Shown in pieces: positions 13,120 through 23,962 of a stretch of 64,000 nt of DNA. This DNA is from Turbatrix aceti (lineage: Eukaryota > Nematoda > Chromadorea > Rhabditida > Panagrolaimidae): the NCBI GenBank assembly GCA_963969345.1, contig OZ017767.1:1550001-1614000 (forward strand), read 5' to 3'. Under the pieces are notes generated by a model. That model did not search any database and had not been told where the DNA came from. It saw only the letters and a list, made by a program, of their open reading frames with translations. Every line of letters starts with the position of its first letter. Position 1 is the first letter of the stretch. Made by a program: the position numbers and the translations under genes.

Positions 13120-13662
13120 ATGGCGGTCTCCCAAATCTTCTCTCTACCCATTTTTTTCTTGTTTTCCTTTGTTTTGATATTCATCCGAACCGAGGAGTTT
13201 ATTCCCCGTAAGTTCTCGTCTTTACATCCAAATGCTTAACAACACGAATTTTCAGTAAATGGCTGTCAGCCGAGGCAATGTTGGACCTGGTATCGTTATT
13301 ACGGCATCTATATTGACGCGCCAACCATCGAAGAGACCATCAAATTTGTTTGCCGTTGTGGCAGCATTCGTGATAATGTTAAAGTTGAGATGATGGAATA
13401 CGATGATGTTTCCTTTGATGATCTCATGCAAACTCTGAACGTTACGAAGACGGGCGACAATCAAGGTGAACTCAAAGTGGTAATCCCAAACGGCTTAGAA
13501 GATTGGTGGGAAGTTGCCAATCCCAATGCAGGCAACGAATTCTATTACCTGATTTATCGACCGTGCACGAATAACGATTTCAATTATCTTTATCCTGGCA
13601 AAAGGTACAACAAGCATCAAATTGTAAAATTCGATTTTGGTTGTCCGAAAAAATACATTTAA
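13120..13662 (+). CDS. Transthyretin-like family secreted protein
   Basis: Two exons, 13120-13207 and 13256-13662, joined across a 48-bp GTAAGT..TTTTCAG intron, give 164 residues. The first 25 or so form a strongly hydrophobic signal peptide (FSLPIFFLFSFVLIF). The mature part has the layout of the nematode transthyretin-like (TTL/TTR) domain: a VKVEMMEYD strand, a DDLM segment, a polar turn with T.TGDNQGEL, and a later YRPC followed by a KHQIVKFDFG strand. Cysteines near the start (GCQPRQC, VCRCG) suggest disulfides. Family members are secreted; one C. elegans member bridges dying cells to phagocytes, but most have no known role. The gene converges on receptor copy A with 73 bp between stop codons. 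Family assignment is by motif, with moderate certainty. Confidence 0.75.
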
Positions 13663-13669
13663 ACGACTT

Positions 13670-13675
13670 GAATAA
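13670..13675 (+). terminator. Polyadenylation signal of the transthyretin-like gene
   Basis: AATAAA lies 8 bp after the stop codon, within a T-rich 3' region. Confidence 0.7.
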
Positions 13676-13735
13676 ACTTTTATTGTTGGTTTTTACGTGC
13701 GCATAAACCATCTTCTATAGAAAAGTGTACAAATT

Positions 13736-14941
13736 TTATTTCAACAACTTTACAAACGTTTCTCGTGTATTAGTGTTCATCAGAGCAATCAAAAATGAAA
13801 AGGAGTTTGAAGTAAAGACATAGGATAAAATCTGCATGTGGGCTCGGTAGTATCCTTTGGGGCTATTAATGTTGCAATGATCATCGTTGGGTCCATAAAT
13901 CATTTCGCAGGAGTATGTTACAACTTTATAAGCGTATTCAGCTACAATCATGATAAAACAATAAGCAGCAAGAGACCATGCACTTCTTCGTTGAACAGAG
14001 TTTGTATTTATCACGGGTTTGAAAAAATCTTTTCCACTTTTGATACGCCAAGTCAGCTTGAAACGAAGTTCCAGAATAATTAAAAAGTAAAAAAGTGTGG
14101 TTACGAACAGAAGCAAATTATAATTTGTTCCTAATGCTATCGTTTTGAAGTAATGAGAATCGTCCAAAAATGTAAAGAAAAGTTGTTCCATCTGTGGATA
14201 GCGTGCCGACAACAAATTATCGTATGCCAAAATAATGTATATACCGTGTATTCCTATAACTGCCGTCAGAAAAAAGGAAATAAGAGACAGAATAATTACA
14301 AAAACGTACACAAAATTACTCATAAAAATTTTCGAATTTAGTTGCGGACAGTAAAAGATAAAAAACTGGTTCAACGAAAGAGTAAACAATCCAAAATTGA
14401 AAATATTTTTTAAAATAATTTGGAACTGAGTAGCAAAATACATATTCAAATAATGATCTGAATAGATGCCTAATTTTATTATAATTTTGCTATCTTTATC
14501 CCAACTAAGTGCATCAAAATCAATGTCACTGTAGTTCAACAGCTGATGCACATCCAACAATTGCGACATTGCTTGGTATTTGATACTAAGTATTTCAAGG
14601 TTATATAAAGAAGAAATGATTCCTAAATAAATGACAATGCAAATAAAAAACGTGCTGGATCTTGGTAAATTGTTTTTGTTGCGATTCTAAAAAATACATA
14701 CATATACAAAACTTACAAAAAAAAATTATGTACAAACCTTCAACACGGAGTACAGAGCTAAAATGTGCAATAGAATAATTACACCTAGCGTTGCGAAGGT
14801 AAAAATGTAAGTATAAAAAGGATTAGCTTCTGTTTTCAAAACATGTAAAAAAAAAATTCTAGTCATGTTATCATACATCTCGTACTTTTGTAAAAATAAA
14901 AAATTGCTGTCTAAAAAGACAATCAACTCATTCAATTGCAA
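13736..14941 (-). CDS. Seven-helix chemoreceptor-like protein, copy A
   Basis: Two exons (14941-14738, 14686-13736) give 384 residues. The intron is GTTTGT..TTTTTTAG. Several long hydrophobic segments are compatible with a seven-helix membrane protein. Motifs shared by all copies are LYSVLK at the first exon end, SSTFF.CIVIYL, LSLNQFFIFY, LELRFKLTWRIKSGKDFFKP in a cytoplasmic loop, and a C-terminal segment FTSNSFSFLIALMNTNTRE. Size, tandem array and AT-rich codon use fit a nematode serpentine chemoreceptor; the loop after the fourth or fifth helix recalls the Sra superfamily, but I cannot assign a named class. The AATAAA signal overlaps the stop codon. Unlike copies B, C and E, this copy has no second intron. 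A likely role is chemosensation in sensory neurons (inference from class). Confidence 0.75.
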
Positions 14942-15627
14942 TTGCAGCAGGTATAAAATAAAATCAACTACTTACAAACCTTTAATTTTTCTAAAAAGAA
15001 AGCAGGTGCAGGAAGCAAATAAGAAATTATTCCCTAGAAAATCCGCTAAGGTTATAAAATAACGAGTTTCTACAAGTACAAACTGCGTCATTTGCAGATG
15101 CAATGATAAATCAAAAGGTTCAATTTTTACGGTTCGTTAACCACCCTAAATTGTGAATTTTAAGTAAAAGTAATGAAAATCGTAAGAGAACAAGTTGAGG
15201 TTTGGACCGGCAAAAAGAGGCCTCTTTCCTGATCGCTTTGCTTCAAGAATGTACTCGCAAGATTTTTGTTGATTTATTGAAATAAATAAATCATGCAACT
15301 ACGTGAACTTCATTTGTGCCTCCTAACATCTGGCTTAATGATAACTAACCACTGTGAAATAAATAAATAAATAAAATAAAATGAATAAATGTAGGCGTGC
15401 GCACATCAGTTATCAGCCGATGGCTATTGATTATTTCTTTTTTACTATGTCTTTGTGCGCAAAGTTTCGAATTTTGCAGCAGTTAAAGAAAATTAAGCGG
15501 TTAAAGATATCGAAATTATGAACAGAATAATCACACATTTATGTACATAAATATAAAAGATCGCATACATTTGAATTGTAATACTTTTATGAAAACGTCT
15601 ATAAATTGTAGCGTTGCATAAAAACCC
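14942..15627. other. Intergenic DNA with a retroelement tail
   Basis: AT-rich spacer between divergently transcribed genes (receptor A leftward, Ser-rich gene rightward), so it should hold both promoters. I see no clear TATA element. The retroelement fragment at 15303-15385 is the only recognisable insert. Confidence 0.5.
15303..15385 (+). repeat. Retroelement 3'-tail fragment
   Basis: CATTTGTGCCTCCTAACATC, then GATAACTAACCACTG and an AAATA-type microsatellite, closely match the 3' end of the element at 24503-25141 (25070-25145). Only the terminal 80 or so bases are present. The close match implies a more recent insertion than the copy at 4371. Confidence 0.75.
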
Positions 15628-16158
15628 ATGTCTTCGTCTGCTACTGAATCTGCTGAAATCAGCAGTGACAATGTTCCGTCATCTGACGACAGCGTTTTGA
15701 ACAGTTACGAGGTTGTTCGCAACAATCCCAAAGGTGAGCGTTTAGAGCGCTTGGAAACAAGCATCACTTTGCGATTTCATAATAAAATAATACTTTATGA
15801 TTTTTTAGACGAAATGGATGTCAGTTCTACAAATTCAAAATACCGAAGTCTAAATTCTACAATACTTTCATCGATTCCTGATATTGAATATTTTTCATAT
15901 GAACTAGACCGATTCAATGACATGTCAACGCTAAAATCTTTTCCTGATGACGCAGTGCCGACTAGTCAGAAAAATATTTCAACTGATGAAAAGTTAGAAA
16001 ATAGTATGCAACATTTTGATTCTCCGCAACTTCAATTTACGTCGTCGACTGCGGAAAATTACGTCGGATCGGTAGCTGAATTTCCTATTTTAACTTTCAA
16101 AGCAGAATCTATTCCACAGCTTTCGTCATTTTCAAAAACCTACAAATCAGTGTTCTGA
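15628..16158 (+). CDS. Small Ser/Asp-rich hypothetical protein
   Basis: The frame starts at ATG 15628 and stops at 16158. A 75-bp segment, 15734-15808 (GTGAGC..TTTTTTAG), has the hallmarks of an intron and is a multiple of three without a stop. Spliced, the product is 151 residues; unspliced, 176. The composition is rich in Ser, Asp, Glu and Thr, with no signal peptide, membrane segment or recognised domain, so it looks intrinsically disordered. It lies alone on the plus strand between receptor copies A and B. No function is assigned. Confidence 0.55.
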   Translation: MSSSATESAEISSDNVPSSDDSVLNSYEVVRNNPKGERLERLETSITLRFHNKIILYDFLDEMDVSSTNSKYRSLNSTILSSIPDIEYFSYELDRFNDMSTLKSFPDDAVPTSQKNISTDEKLENSMQHFDSPQLQFTSSTAENYVGSVAEFPILTFKAESIPQLSSFSKTYKSVF

Positions 16159-16360
16159 AAATTAAAATCAAAAATTGAGTCAGTTTTTTTATACATAATT
16201 TGCTTAAATATATTTCAAATAAGATACATTTTTTCAGGAGTAAAACATTAAGGCGGAAGAAAATCGTGGTATAAATAAATTTTTGTCATGAATGTTTGTT
16301 TTATTTCGTAGTTCGTGGATTTTTATAAATATGTAATTATGTAATATGTATGCAGTTTCT

Positions 16361-17525
16361 TTAATTCAACACCTTAAAAAAAATTATCCGAGTATTTGAA
16401 TTTAACATTGTAATCAAAAAAGACAGCGATCGAGAATTAAAAACACGGGTAAAAACAAACAAGTGAGAATATCGAGAACTAATCACATTACAGAATAAAA
16501 GATCAAAGCTCGTAGCCTCAAGGCAAATATTATAACACATTATTAAAACGTACTCTGTTGCAATCAGGACAAGGCAAAAAATTGAAAGCTTCCAGGCGCT
16601 CTGGCGTTGAATTTCATCGATAGACTGCATAACTGGTTTGAAAAAAGCTTTGCCACTTTTGATTCGCCAGGTCAGCTGGAAGCGAAGCTCCAATATAATC
16701 AATATGTAGATCAGCGTTGCAATGCATAACATGAAGTTGAATGGTGAATAAAGATATACCGATTCGTAATTCTCTGCCGAAGCTGCCATCGGATCTAACA
16801 GTATTTTGTTTAGGGTTGCTACATTTAATATAACAAAAAAGCAAAACTCGAACGCAGATTCATTGATGTCAAAAAATATTATTGAAATGTAGGCGCACAA
16901 GCACATCGTAAGCAACATAGCAATAATCAATGCAATGCCGCCGATTACGTATACGAACTTACTTTTAAAAATTATATCATTTAAATTCGAAGAGTAAAAT
17001 ATTAAAAACTGATTGAGCGACAGTATCAGTAATCCTGTCCAAAAGTAATTTTTTGTGCCTTCGTGGAACTAAAAAACAAGAAATGTGCTCTCAAGTGAAT
17101 TTAAAAAAAAATTACCATTACACTGGCCGCTTCAAGCAACATTTCGATTTCCGTAATTTCGACAGTACTGAGTAGAACCGTTGTCAAAGTATAATACAAA
17201 TATACATAGTTAAAAATAGTATACAGAAAGCTGAGATAAATGACTATACACGTGAAAAATGTACTAGATTTTTGCATATTGTTACCGACTATTTGATTCT
17301 GAAATACATTTTTAAATGTGTTACCGGAAGTTATGCACTCTAACAAACCTTTATTACCGAATACATTGCTATAATATTGAAAAAACCAATTACAAATCCC
17401 ATTTGAAATGCAAAGAGATATGTGTAAAGTGACACATTTAAAGTGTTAACATACTTATCATATACCAACTGATGTTCAAACAAAATGCCGTACATATTTT
17501 TCTTACACAGATTCAGCGTTATCAA
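16361..17525 (-). CDS. Seven-helix chemoreceptor-like protein, copy B
   Basis: Three exons (17525-17349, 17298-17116, 17068-16361) give 355 residues with consistent phases. It carries the family landmarks MYSVIK before intron 1, MQKSSTFFTCIVIYLS at the start of exon 2, LSLNQFLIFYSSNLND in exon 3, the LELRFQLTWRIKSGKAFFKP loop and the C-terminal FNSRSLSFLITMLNSNTRI. No in-frame stop or frameshift is visible, so it appears intact. Together with C and E it forms the three-exon subfamily. Membrane location and chemosensory role are inferred from the topology and array. Confidence 0.75.
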
Positions 17526-17825
17526 AATCTATTTTAACTTATACTGAAGAACTGATTTACCAAGTGTTACCAAGCGGCTAATGGAATATCAAAGACTTTT
17601 TGCGAAATAATTACAAGATAACTCCATTAGGGACAATTTATGAACAGGTGTAAAAAAAGCCAATGAAAAAATGATCGAGTTCATTTTTAACAGCAAGTAT
17701 CAGTGTAAATATAAATTCATTTATTCTTCTCTAAAAACGAGGAACAAAAGAACAATGCGTTGCCAATTTTTTCACTCCTATATTTTTGTAAACTGTTTTC
17801 AATATTTAAAATCATCACATATTTA
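17526..17825. other. Spacer between receptor copies B and C
   Basis: About 300 bp of AT-rich DNA containing the promoter side of copy B and the 3' side of copy C. Nothing further is recognised. Confidence 0.5.
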
Positions 17826-18949
17826 TCATTTCAAGCATTTCAAAAAAATTATCCGTGTATTACCATTTAACATTGCTATCGAAAAAAACAATGATCTAGA
17901 GTTAAAAACACGGAACAAAATGTAAAAGTGATTGGAAGGAGAATTCAACATTAAACAGTATCCATCGAAATCATCAGTTATTAGAATATTACATACATAA
18001 ATTATAATTTTTGAAGTGTATTCTGCCGCAGTTAAGGCAATACAATAAATCGTAAGTGTCCATGCGCATCTGTGTTGAATTTCGTCCACTGTTTGCGTTA
18101 CGGGTTTGAAAAAATCTTTACCACTTTTGATCCGCCAGGTCAGCTTGAAGCGGAGTTCCAAGACAATCAATATGTAAAATAGAGTCGTTACGCACAGTGT
18201 AATGTTTATTTCCATATGTCGTTCAGCATCCATGTTCATTACATACTCGGAGAGAGTTTGTCGGAAAATTAATATACAAAATTTTACAATTTTGTTATTG
18301 CTGTCACAAAATACCAATAAACAGTACATAACCAAAATTACAGTAAGAAATATTGAAACCATCAATGAAATGCTTCCAACGATGTATAAAAACTTACTTT
18401 TAAAAAAAAAAACTTAATTCATTCAAATAATCGGAGTAAAAAATCAAGAATTGGTTTAGCGATAACATAAGCAATCCAATCCAAAAATAGTTTTTTGTAT
18501 ACATTTCAAACTAAAAAACCATTTAAAACAAAACTAAATACAAGTATTTAAAAACACTACCGTAAAACCATAAACCTCAATCATTGTGGTCTGAAGACCC
18601 CTGTCGCTGTCTGTGTTCGAAGCAACCATCAAAACTTGTGTAAACTTTGTATACAAAAACATAATGTTAAAGATGGTATACAGTATGCTAAGATAAATTA
18701 CTATACACGTAAAAAACGTGCTGGACTTTTGCATGTTGCTACAAGGACTGATTTGGTTCTGCAATTTTTGTATGTGCAGAACTAATGCATCTAAAAGTGA
18801 TGACAACAGACCATTAACACAGCATAGAATGCTGCAATGTTCAGAAAAATAATTACACATCCTATTTCAAATGCAGAGATGTAAGTATAAAATGACGAAT
18901 TCAGTTCTTTAAAAAAAACTTCGTTCAAAATAACATAATCTGGGTCCAT
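17826..18949 (-). pseudogene. Seven-helix receptor copy C, frameshifted
   Basis: Homologous to copies B and E, with exons 18949-18812, 18758-18561 and 18510-17826. Exon 3 is one base over a multiple of three. The break is an 11-base A-run on the plus strand (18402-18412) after LSLNQFLIFYSDYLNEL: the frame hits a stop inside the run, and homology resumes in the next frame at the SKFLYIVG-like segment. One base fewer in the run would keep the frame. The first donor is GTCTGT where the paralogues have GTTTGT or GTTGGT. The lesion could be a real pseudogene mutation, a homopolymer polymorphism or an assembly error. The rest of the copy is well preserved, including LELRFKLTWRIKSGKDFFKP and the C-terminal NSRSLFFSIAMLNG. 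Confidence 0.7.
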
Positions 18950-19100
18950 AATATTGGGACAAAACACTGTGTAACACTAACACTGACTTAACCTTTTTTA
19001 GTAAATGCCTTATGTTTCACTTTTTTCAATCTCTGGTCAATAGGTGAAAGAGTGTTGTTGGAACTGTTGGAAAGTGTTGCTGCGTTCACATTACCAGTAT

Positions 19101-20248
19101 TTATTTCAACACATTTACAAATGTATTTCGAGTACGAGAATTCAAAAGAGCAACCAAGAAAGACAATGAGTTTGAGTTAAATACAAAAGATAATAAATGT
19201 AAATAGGTTCGGTAGCTTCCATTACACTGCTTAGGTCCATAATCAATTTTCGGGCGGGATCCACGAAGTAATTCGCACGATAAATCGGCAAAGTTTAATA
19301 TGTACTCTACGGTAATTAGGACAAAGCAATAGACAGCAAGAGACCATGCACTTCTTCGTTGGATAGTGTTCGTTTTTGAAACGGATTTGAAAAAATCTTT
19401 TCCGCTTTTGATTCGCCAAGTCAGTTTAAAACGAAGTTCGAGAATGATCAAAGTGTATAAAACTGTTGTTATACACAACAAAACGTTAAATTGTGGTCGA
19501 ATATCTGGTGTGTTTGCAAATCCAATATACACTAATATAAATTGTGGTAAATGCCTATGCCATTGCTCTAAATCATACTCCATAATCATGCTTACAAAGC
19601 ATGTGCCCACTACTGCCGTCAAAGCAATGGAAACGAGAAGTAAACACAATGATGTATACAAAATTACTCAAAAAAAATCTTGAATTCAGTTTAGGAATGT
19701 AGAAAATAAAAAACTGATTTAGAGACAAAGTAAACAGGCCAAAAACAAAAAACTTTTTTATAGTAAAGTTTAGCGCCCCTACAAATAAAATATTGTTTAT
19801 ATTTGTAGGAATTGAACGAACCTGCTCTACTGTCATACCACTATGTTCGAGCACATTTTTGGGATCATTGCGTGTAACATATATTGTATATCTCAAAAAT
19901 TTAACTAAGTTCAAAACATCGGAAAATGACTTGATATATGACCAAAGCAGTAAAAGGTTGAACATTGTAGACGCCATACCAAAGTAAATAATAATACAGA
20001 TAAAAAAAGTACTAGATTTCGGTAAATTATTTTTTGATCGATTCTGAAATTTTGAAAAACAAAATTATTGATTTCGAAATAATTTTTACCTTCAATACGG
20101 AGTATAAAGCCGTTAAGTTAAGTAAAATAACAAAACAACCCATTACAATGGAAAAATAAATAGTGTAAAAAAGGTAATATATATTTTCTGTTACTATCTG
20201 CTGCAATCCGTAAACGCCTCCAATTGGGTTAATGTGATGATCATCCAT
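19101..20248 (-). pseudogene. Seven-helix receptor copy D, frameshifted
   Basis: Two-exon architecture like copy A: exon 1 is 20248-20090 (53 codons from MDDHHINPIGG, ending LYSVLK) and exon 2 is 20043-19101. Exon 2 is one base over a multiple of three. Homology to copy A runs in one frame through LNSRFFLSNFVYIIVFTS and continues in another frame from LVSIALTAVVG, placing the lesion at about 19625-19661. Downstream, LELRFKLTWRIKSGKDFFKS and FNSNSLSFLVALLNSRTR are intact. An upstream in-frame ATG at 20341 is possible but would add a hydrophobic leader not seen in the paralogues. AATAAA overlaps the stop codon, as in copy A. It is a pseudogene or a sequence error. Confidence 0.65.
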
Positions 20249-21107
20249 TTGGTGGACAACTAAAAATGCCAAATAACACGAAAACCAACCAAATGTATTT
20301 ATATTTATAAATACAAAGAATTTTATGATGTATTTGATCAAAAAGCTATCGCATTATTGAAATTTTCAGAAAATTGACGCTGAAAAGCAGAATGCAGATT
20401 TTGCGTTTGTGTGCGTTCGCAAAGAACTCGCGACAATGTTTATGAGATCACAAGAAACGAGTCGGGCAAAACAACATTATTATGGAGTTTCAAGGCAATC
20501 TTAAAAAACAAACGTAGACAGACGTTTTCAGACAATCTCAGAAATATGTACCACATAAGTCAGCGCCGACGTAAAACACTCTGTAGAAATCAAAAGTTTT
20601 ATTATTTTGTTTCTTAGGGTCTTGAAAATGTAAAATGGTAAGAAAATCTGCAAAATGCTTTTTTATATTTAATTATGCACGTGTTTCCATATCAACAAAC
20701 AGGTGTATAAAATCATCAGCTAGTGTATACGAATTGAACATTAGGGCAAAAAGGCTTATGATTTTCGTAGAACCCAGCTGGTTAAGGAAAATTTTGTATA
20801 GGGAAATGCAAAATTGAAAAAGTCCAAGAGATCAAAAGAAACGAACTTTGGTATTGCAAAACGCACCCGTTCAAAAAAATTGTGAACCAAATTACCGTAT
20901 CAGACGCTAGGACTGCCTTGGATTTTGGAACAAAATTTAAAACCATAAAAAAATGTTGAAGGTACACCCATGTCCTCTCAAATCGGCGCAAAAATGCATC
21001 CCACAAAGAACGTTGTGCGGATTGTAAAAATTTTTGCGGTGATTTTTTTAAATTACGCTTCAGTTTAAAAATGACAAAGAAAAACTTTATTTCTCCTCAA
21101 CCAAAAT
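20249..21107. other. Spacer upstream of receptor D
   Basis: Slightly higher GC than the flanks, with short open frames on the plus strand (20411-20617, 20635-20817) that contain Lys/Arg-rich but unrecognised peptides. They may be remnants of a mobile element. No gene is supported. An AATAAA on the minus strand at about 21086-21091 serves the SH2 gene. Confidence 0.4.
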
Positions 21108-22241
21108 CTACGAGTCAAATCCATAAGTGCGATAAAGACTCGCAGTATTGGTAGACGACGACGACGGCGGCGGCGCTTGATCTTGTTCAGTTTTGTTTCC
21201 CTGGGGATCGTTGATCCACCACGGGAAGAGGTCGAGAATCAAGCCATCGGGGCCGTGGGCTACCGGATAACGCTCGTAGAAGTTAACAAGTTGGCTTAGG
21301 CTGTTGAAGAAGGGAGCGTTGGCGGCGTATTCGACGGCGAGCAGTGAGCAGTTCTTGCCGGTGAGCTTGTTTATAAAGCTTTTCGTAATTACGGGGTAAT
21401 GGCTAAAAAACAATAAGCGCAAATTCAAACCATCAGTTTAATTTTTTTCAAAAACTCACTAATGCTTTCCATTGGAGCTCTTATAAATGGCATGCAACCG
21501 AAGTTCTGGCCAAACGTTGTCCAGGGAGTCAAAAGCCTTATCCGGTAGCTGATGGTACAGTCTGAAGGCCAGTGCAGTACCGCACCTGAGTTCAGCATCT
21601 GAGCGGGATCGTTCGCCAATGTAGTACCGGTTGAGGTTGCTATCGTACTCCCCGGCAACCTGCATTTTTTCAAACTTTGGGGTGATGGCCCGGGCAGCTT
21701 TTCTCGCCGTAGTGACGTATGACGGCAGCTGGGCGGTGCTGCACGACGAGTACCCGTCACTTGCTGTTTTCCCTGAAGAAGAAACCGACCGAGAAACTAT
21801 TAGATCGTTATTAATCTCCTCAGCGGTCGACGTCGACCCCGACTCATCACAGGGCTGATTGATCGGGGGTTTGGGCGGAGTTTTGGCAAATTTAAAAAAA
21901 GGCTCATAGCCCCGGGAGGTTTTGTTGCTCTTGTTGCAGCGACGCCCGTGTCGGCAGCAGACAAGTTCCTTATTGCACGACTTCTCGCTTTTTTGAGACC
22001 TGGAAATCGTAGAAAGAGTCTTTGTCGGAGCAGCCGGGGTCTCGGGGCCACCAAACTGGGGCCAGGGGCCGGGGTCGTTTTCTGCTTCAGGGGCCGGAGG
22101 GGGGACTTTGTTCAGACTACCTAGGCGAATTTGCTCGTATCCGTTGTTAGATGCTTCGCCCTCGAGGCTACTGTCGAGGGTACTAAGTTCGTTGAGAAGA
22201 CGAGCACCACGACGATGTCCCCGGGACTTGGGTCGCGACAT
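21108..22241 (-). CDS. SH2-domain protein without a visible catalytic domain
   Basis: Two exons (22241-21460, 21402-21108), joined in phase 2 across a 57-bp GTGAGT..TTTTTTAG intron, give 358 residues. Residues 1-200 are low-complexity and rich in Pro, Ser and basic residues, with tyrosines in acidic or Ser contexts. Residues about 205-320 follow the SH2 pattern: YYIGERSRSDAELRC, then LAFRLY with an Arg at about 227 in the phosphotyrosine-binding position, GKHYHYPVI after the splice, and FFNSLSQLVNFYERYP at the end. SH2 domains bind phosphotyrosine peptides. With no kinase or phosphatase domain, an adaptor role in the cytoplasm is the likeliest (inference). The tail is disordered and ends SLYRTYGFDS. 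The domain is divergent, so the call needs a profile search. Confidence 0.6.
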
Positions 22242-22810
22242 TTTCTGGATTCAAGTGAAAATGGCAGTGCGCGAGAAATGAAGTCAAGTGTGTCTGTGAT
22301 GATAAGTATTTTAGTGATGGGAAAAGTGTTGTGCAAATTTTTAACGTGATAAATTTGAATAACGATCAAATAATGTAAATAAAATTTTTACTACACACGT
22401 TGAATGATTTCCTGAACGGTGCAAAGGCCCAGTGAAAACAAAACATAAATCCCAACCAGTGTAAACATGCTACTCTTTCTCATCCCTCTCATTTTGAAAT
22501 TCCCAAAGTCAGCTGAAATTATAAAATCTTAAAAATTCGGGCATTTTATTAACCAGTTCAGTTATGTTTAAAAGCTTCATGGCAAAACTAAAATATGCCT
22601 TCAAAATTCACGTAAAACCAATAATCACTTTCAGTTTTAGAAAGTTCCCCAGAACTTTCTGAAACACCACAAACTAAATTTGAAGAGTTACTATATCAAA
22701 TTGTCGGTTGTTGAAACTTTATTGAATCCCTTCATTGAAACAAAACATCAATTATGATTGTCTTTAAGATTTACAATCCAGTTACTATATTTATTATTAT
22801 GTATGTATCT
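22242..22810. other. Spacer between SH2 gene and receptor E
   Basis: The first 100 bp upstream of the SH2 gene contain a possible acceptor (ATCCAG) four bases before its start region. The remainder is AT-rich with several CAGTT pentamers. No gene is seen. Confidence 0.45.
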
Positions 22811-23962
22811 TTATTTTAACAGTTCAAAAAAGATAAGCCGAGTTTTTCCGTTCAGCATTGCAATTATAAAAAACAATGATCTAGAATTAAAAATTCGGAA
22901 CAGAACATAAAAATGATTTGAGGGAGAACTAATTTCAATGCATAAACTGTCAAGATCATTGTTTTTTACAATCTTACAAACATGATTCATAATTGTAAAT
23001 GCGTACTCTGCTGCAATCAGTGAAACGCAATAAGTCGTAAGCGTCCAAGCGCTTTTGCGTTGAATTACGTCAACCGTTTGTGTGACAGGTTTGAAAAAAT
23101 CTTTTCCCCTTTGGATCCGCCAGCTGAGCTGAAAGCGGAGTTCCAAAACAATACATGTGTAAAATAGTGTAGTTATGCACAGTGTTAAATTCATGTTTAA
23201 ATATCGCTCATCCTTTATGTTGTTCAGGTGTTCTATTAGTGTGTGGAAGAAATAATCATTGCAAAATTTTACAATTTCGTTATTGCTGTCGCCAAATACC
23301 AATAAAATATACATTCCCAACATTATCGTAAGAAATAGTGAAATGGATATTGAGACGCCTCCGGTGATGTACACAAATTTGCTTTTGAATATCAAATCGT
23401 TAAAATTTGACGAGTAAAAAATCAAAAATTGATTTAGCGAAAGCATGAGCAATCCGATCCAAAAGTAGTTTTTTGTATATTCTTCGTACTGAAAAATTGT
23501 TATTTTTAAATTTCCATTTTTTTTGTTTTAGAAAACTTTACAGTAAAACCAAAAATCTGTAGCAACAATGACTCAATGTTGATATCGTCGGATTTGTTGT
23601 TTCCAGCAATCAACAACATTCTTTCCAACTTTGTATAGAGAAATATAAGGTTATAGCTGGTATACAGAACGCTCAGGTAAATTACTATGCATGTGAAAAA
23701 CGTGCCGGACTTTTGCATGTTGCTACCGACACTTGCTTGATTCTGGAAAATTTTTTTGGAATTTGCTGAACTCAAATTTGTGAAAACCAACCTTCATCAC
23801 TGAATATATGGCTCCAAAACTAAGAAAAATAATTACAACTTCCATTACAAATGCAAAAATGTAAGTGTAAAACGTAAAATTTAGTTTAGGAAAATAAGCT
23901 TCCTCTAAAAAATATTGGGCGTTTTCCATGATTTGGGGACACAAGGTTAATACTTCGAACAA
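22811..23962 (-). CDS. Seven-helix chemoreceptor-like protein, copy E
   Basis: Three exons (23962-23792, 23742-23542, 23488-22811) give 349 residues with all phases consistent and no internal stop. Family landmarks are IYSVMK, MQKSGTFFTCIVIYLS, LSLNQFLIFYSSNFNDL, LELRFQLSWRIQRGKDFFKP and FNSRSLFFIIAMLNGKTR. The N-terminus CPQIMENAQYFLEEAYFPKL resembles copy C (CPNIMDPDY upstream of its start) and the orphan exon at 27115-27215. A downstream ATG at 23929 (MENAQ) is an alternative start. AATAAA follows the stop almost immediately. It is separated from copy D by the SH2 gene, showing that the array has been broken by unrelated genes. Confidence 0.75.
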
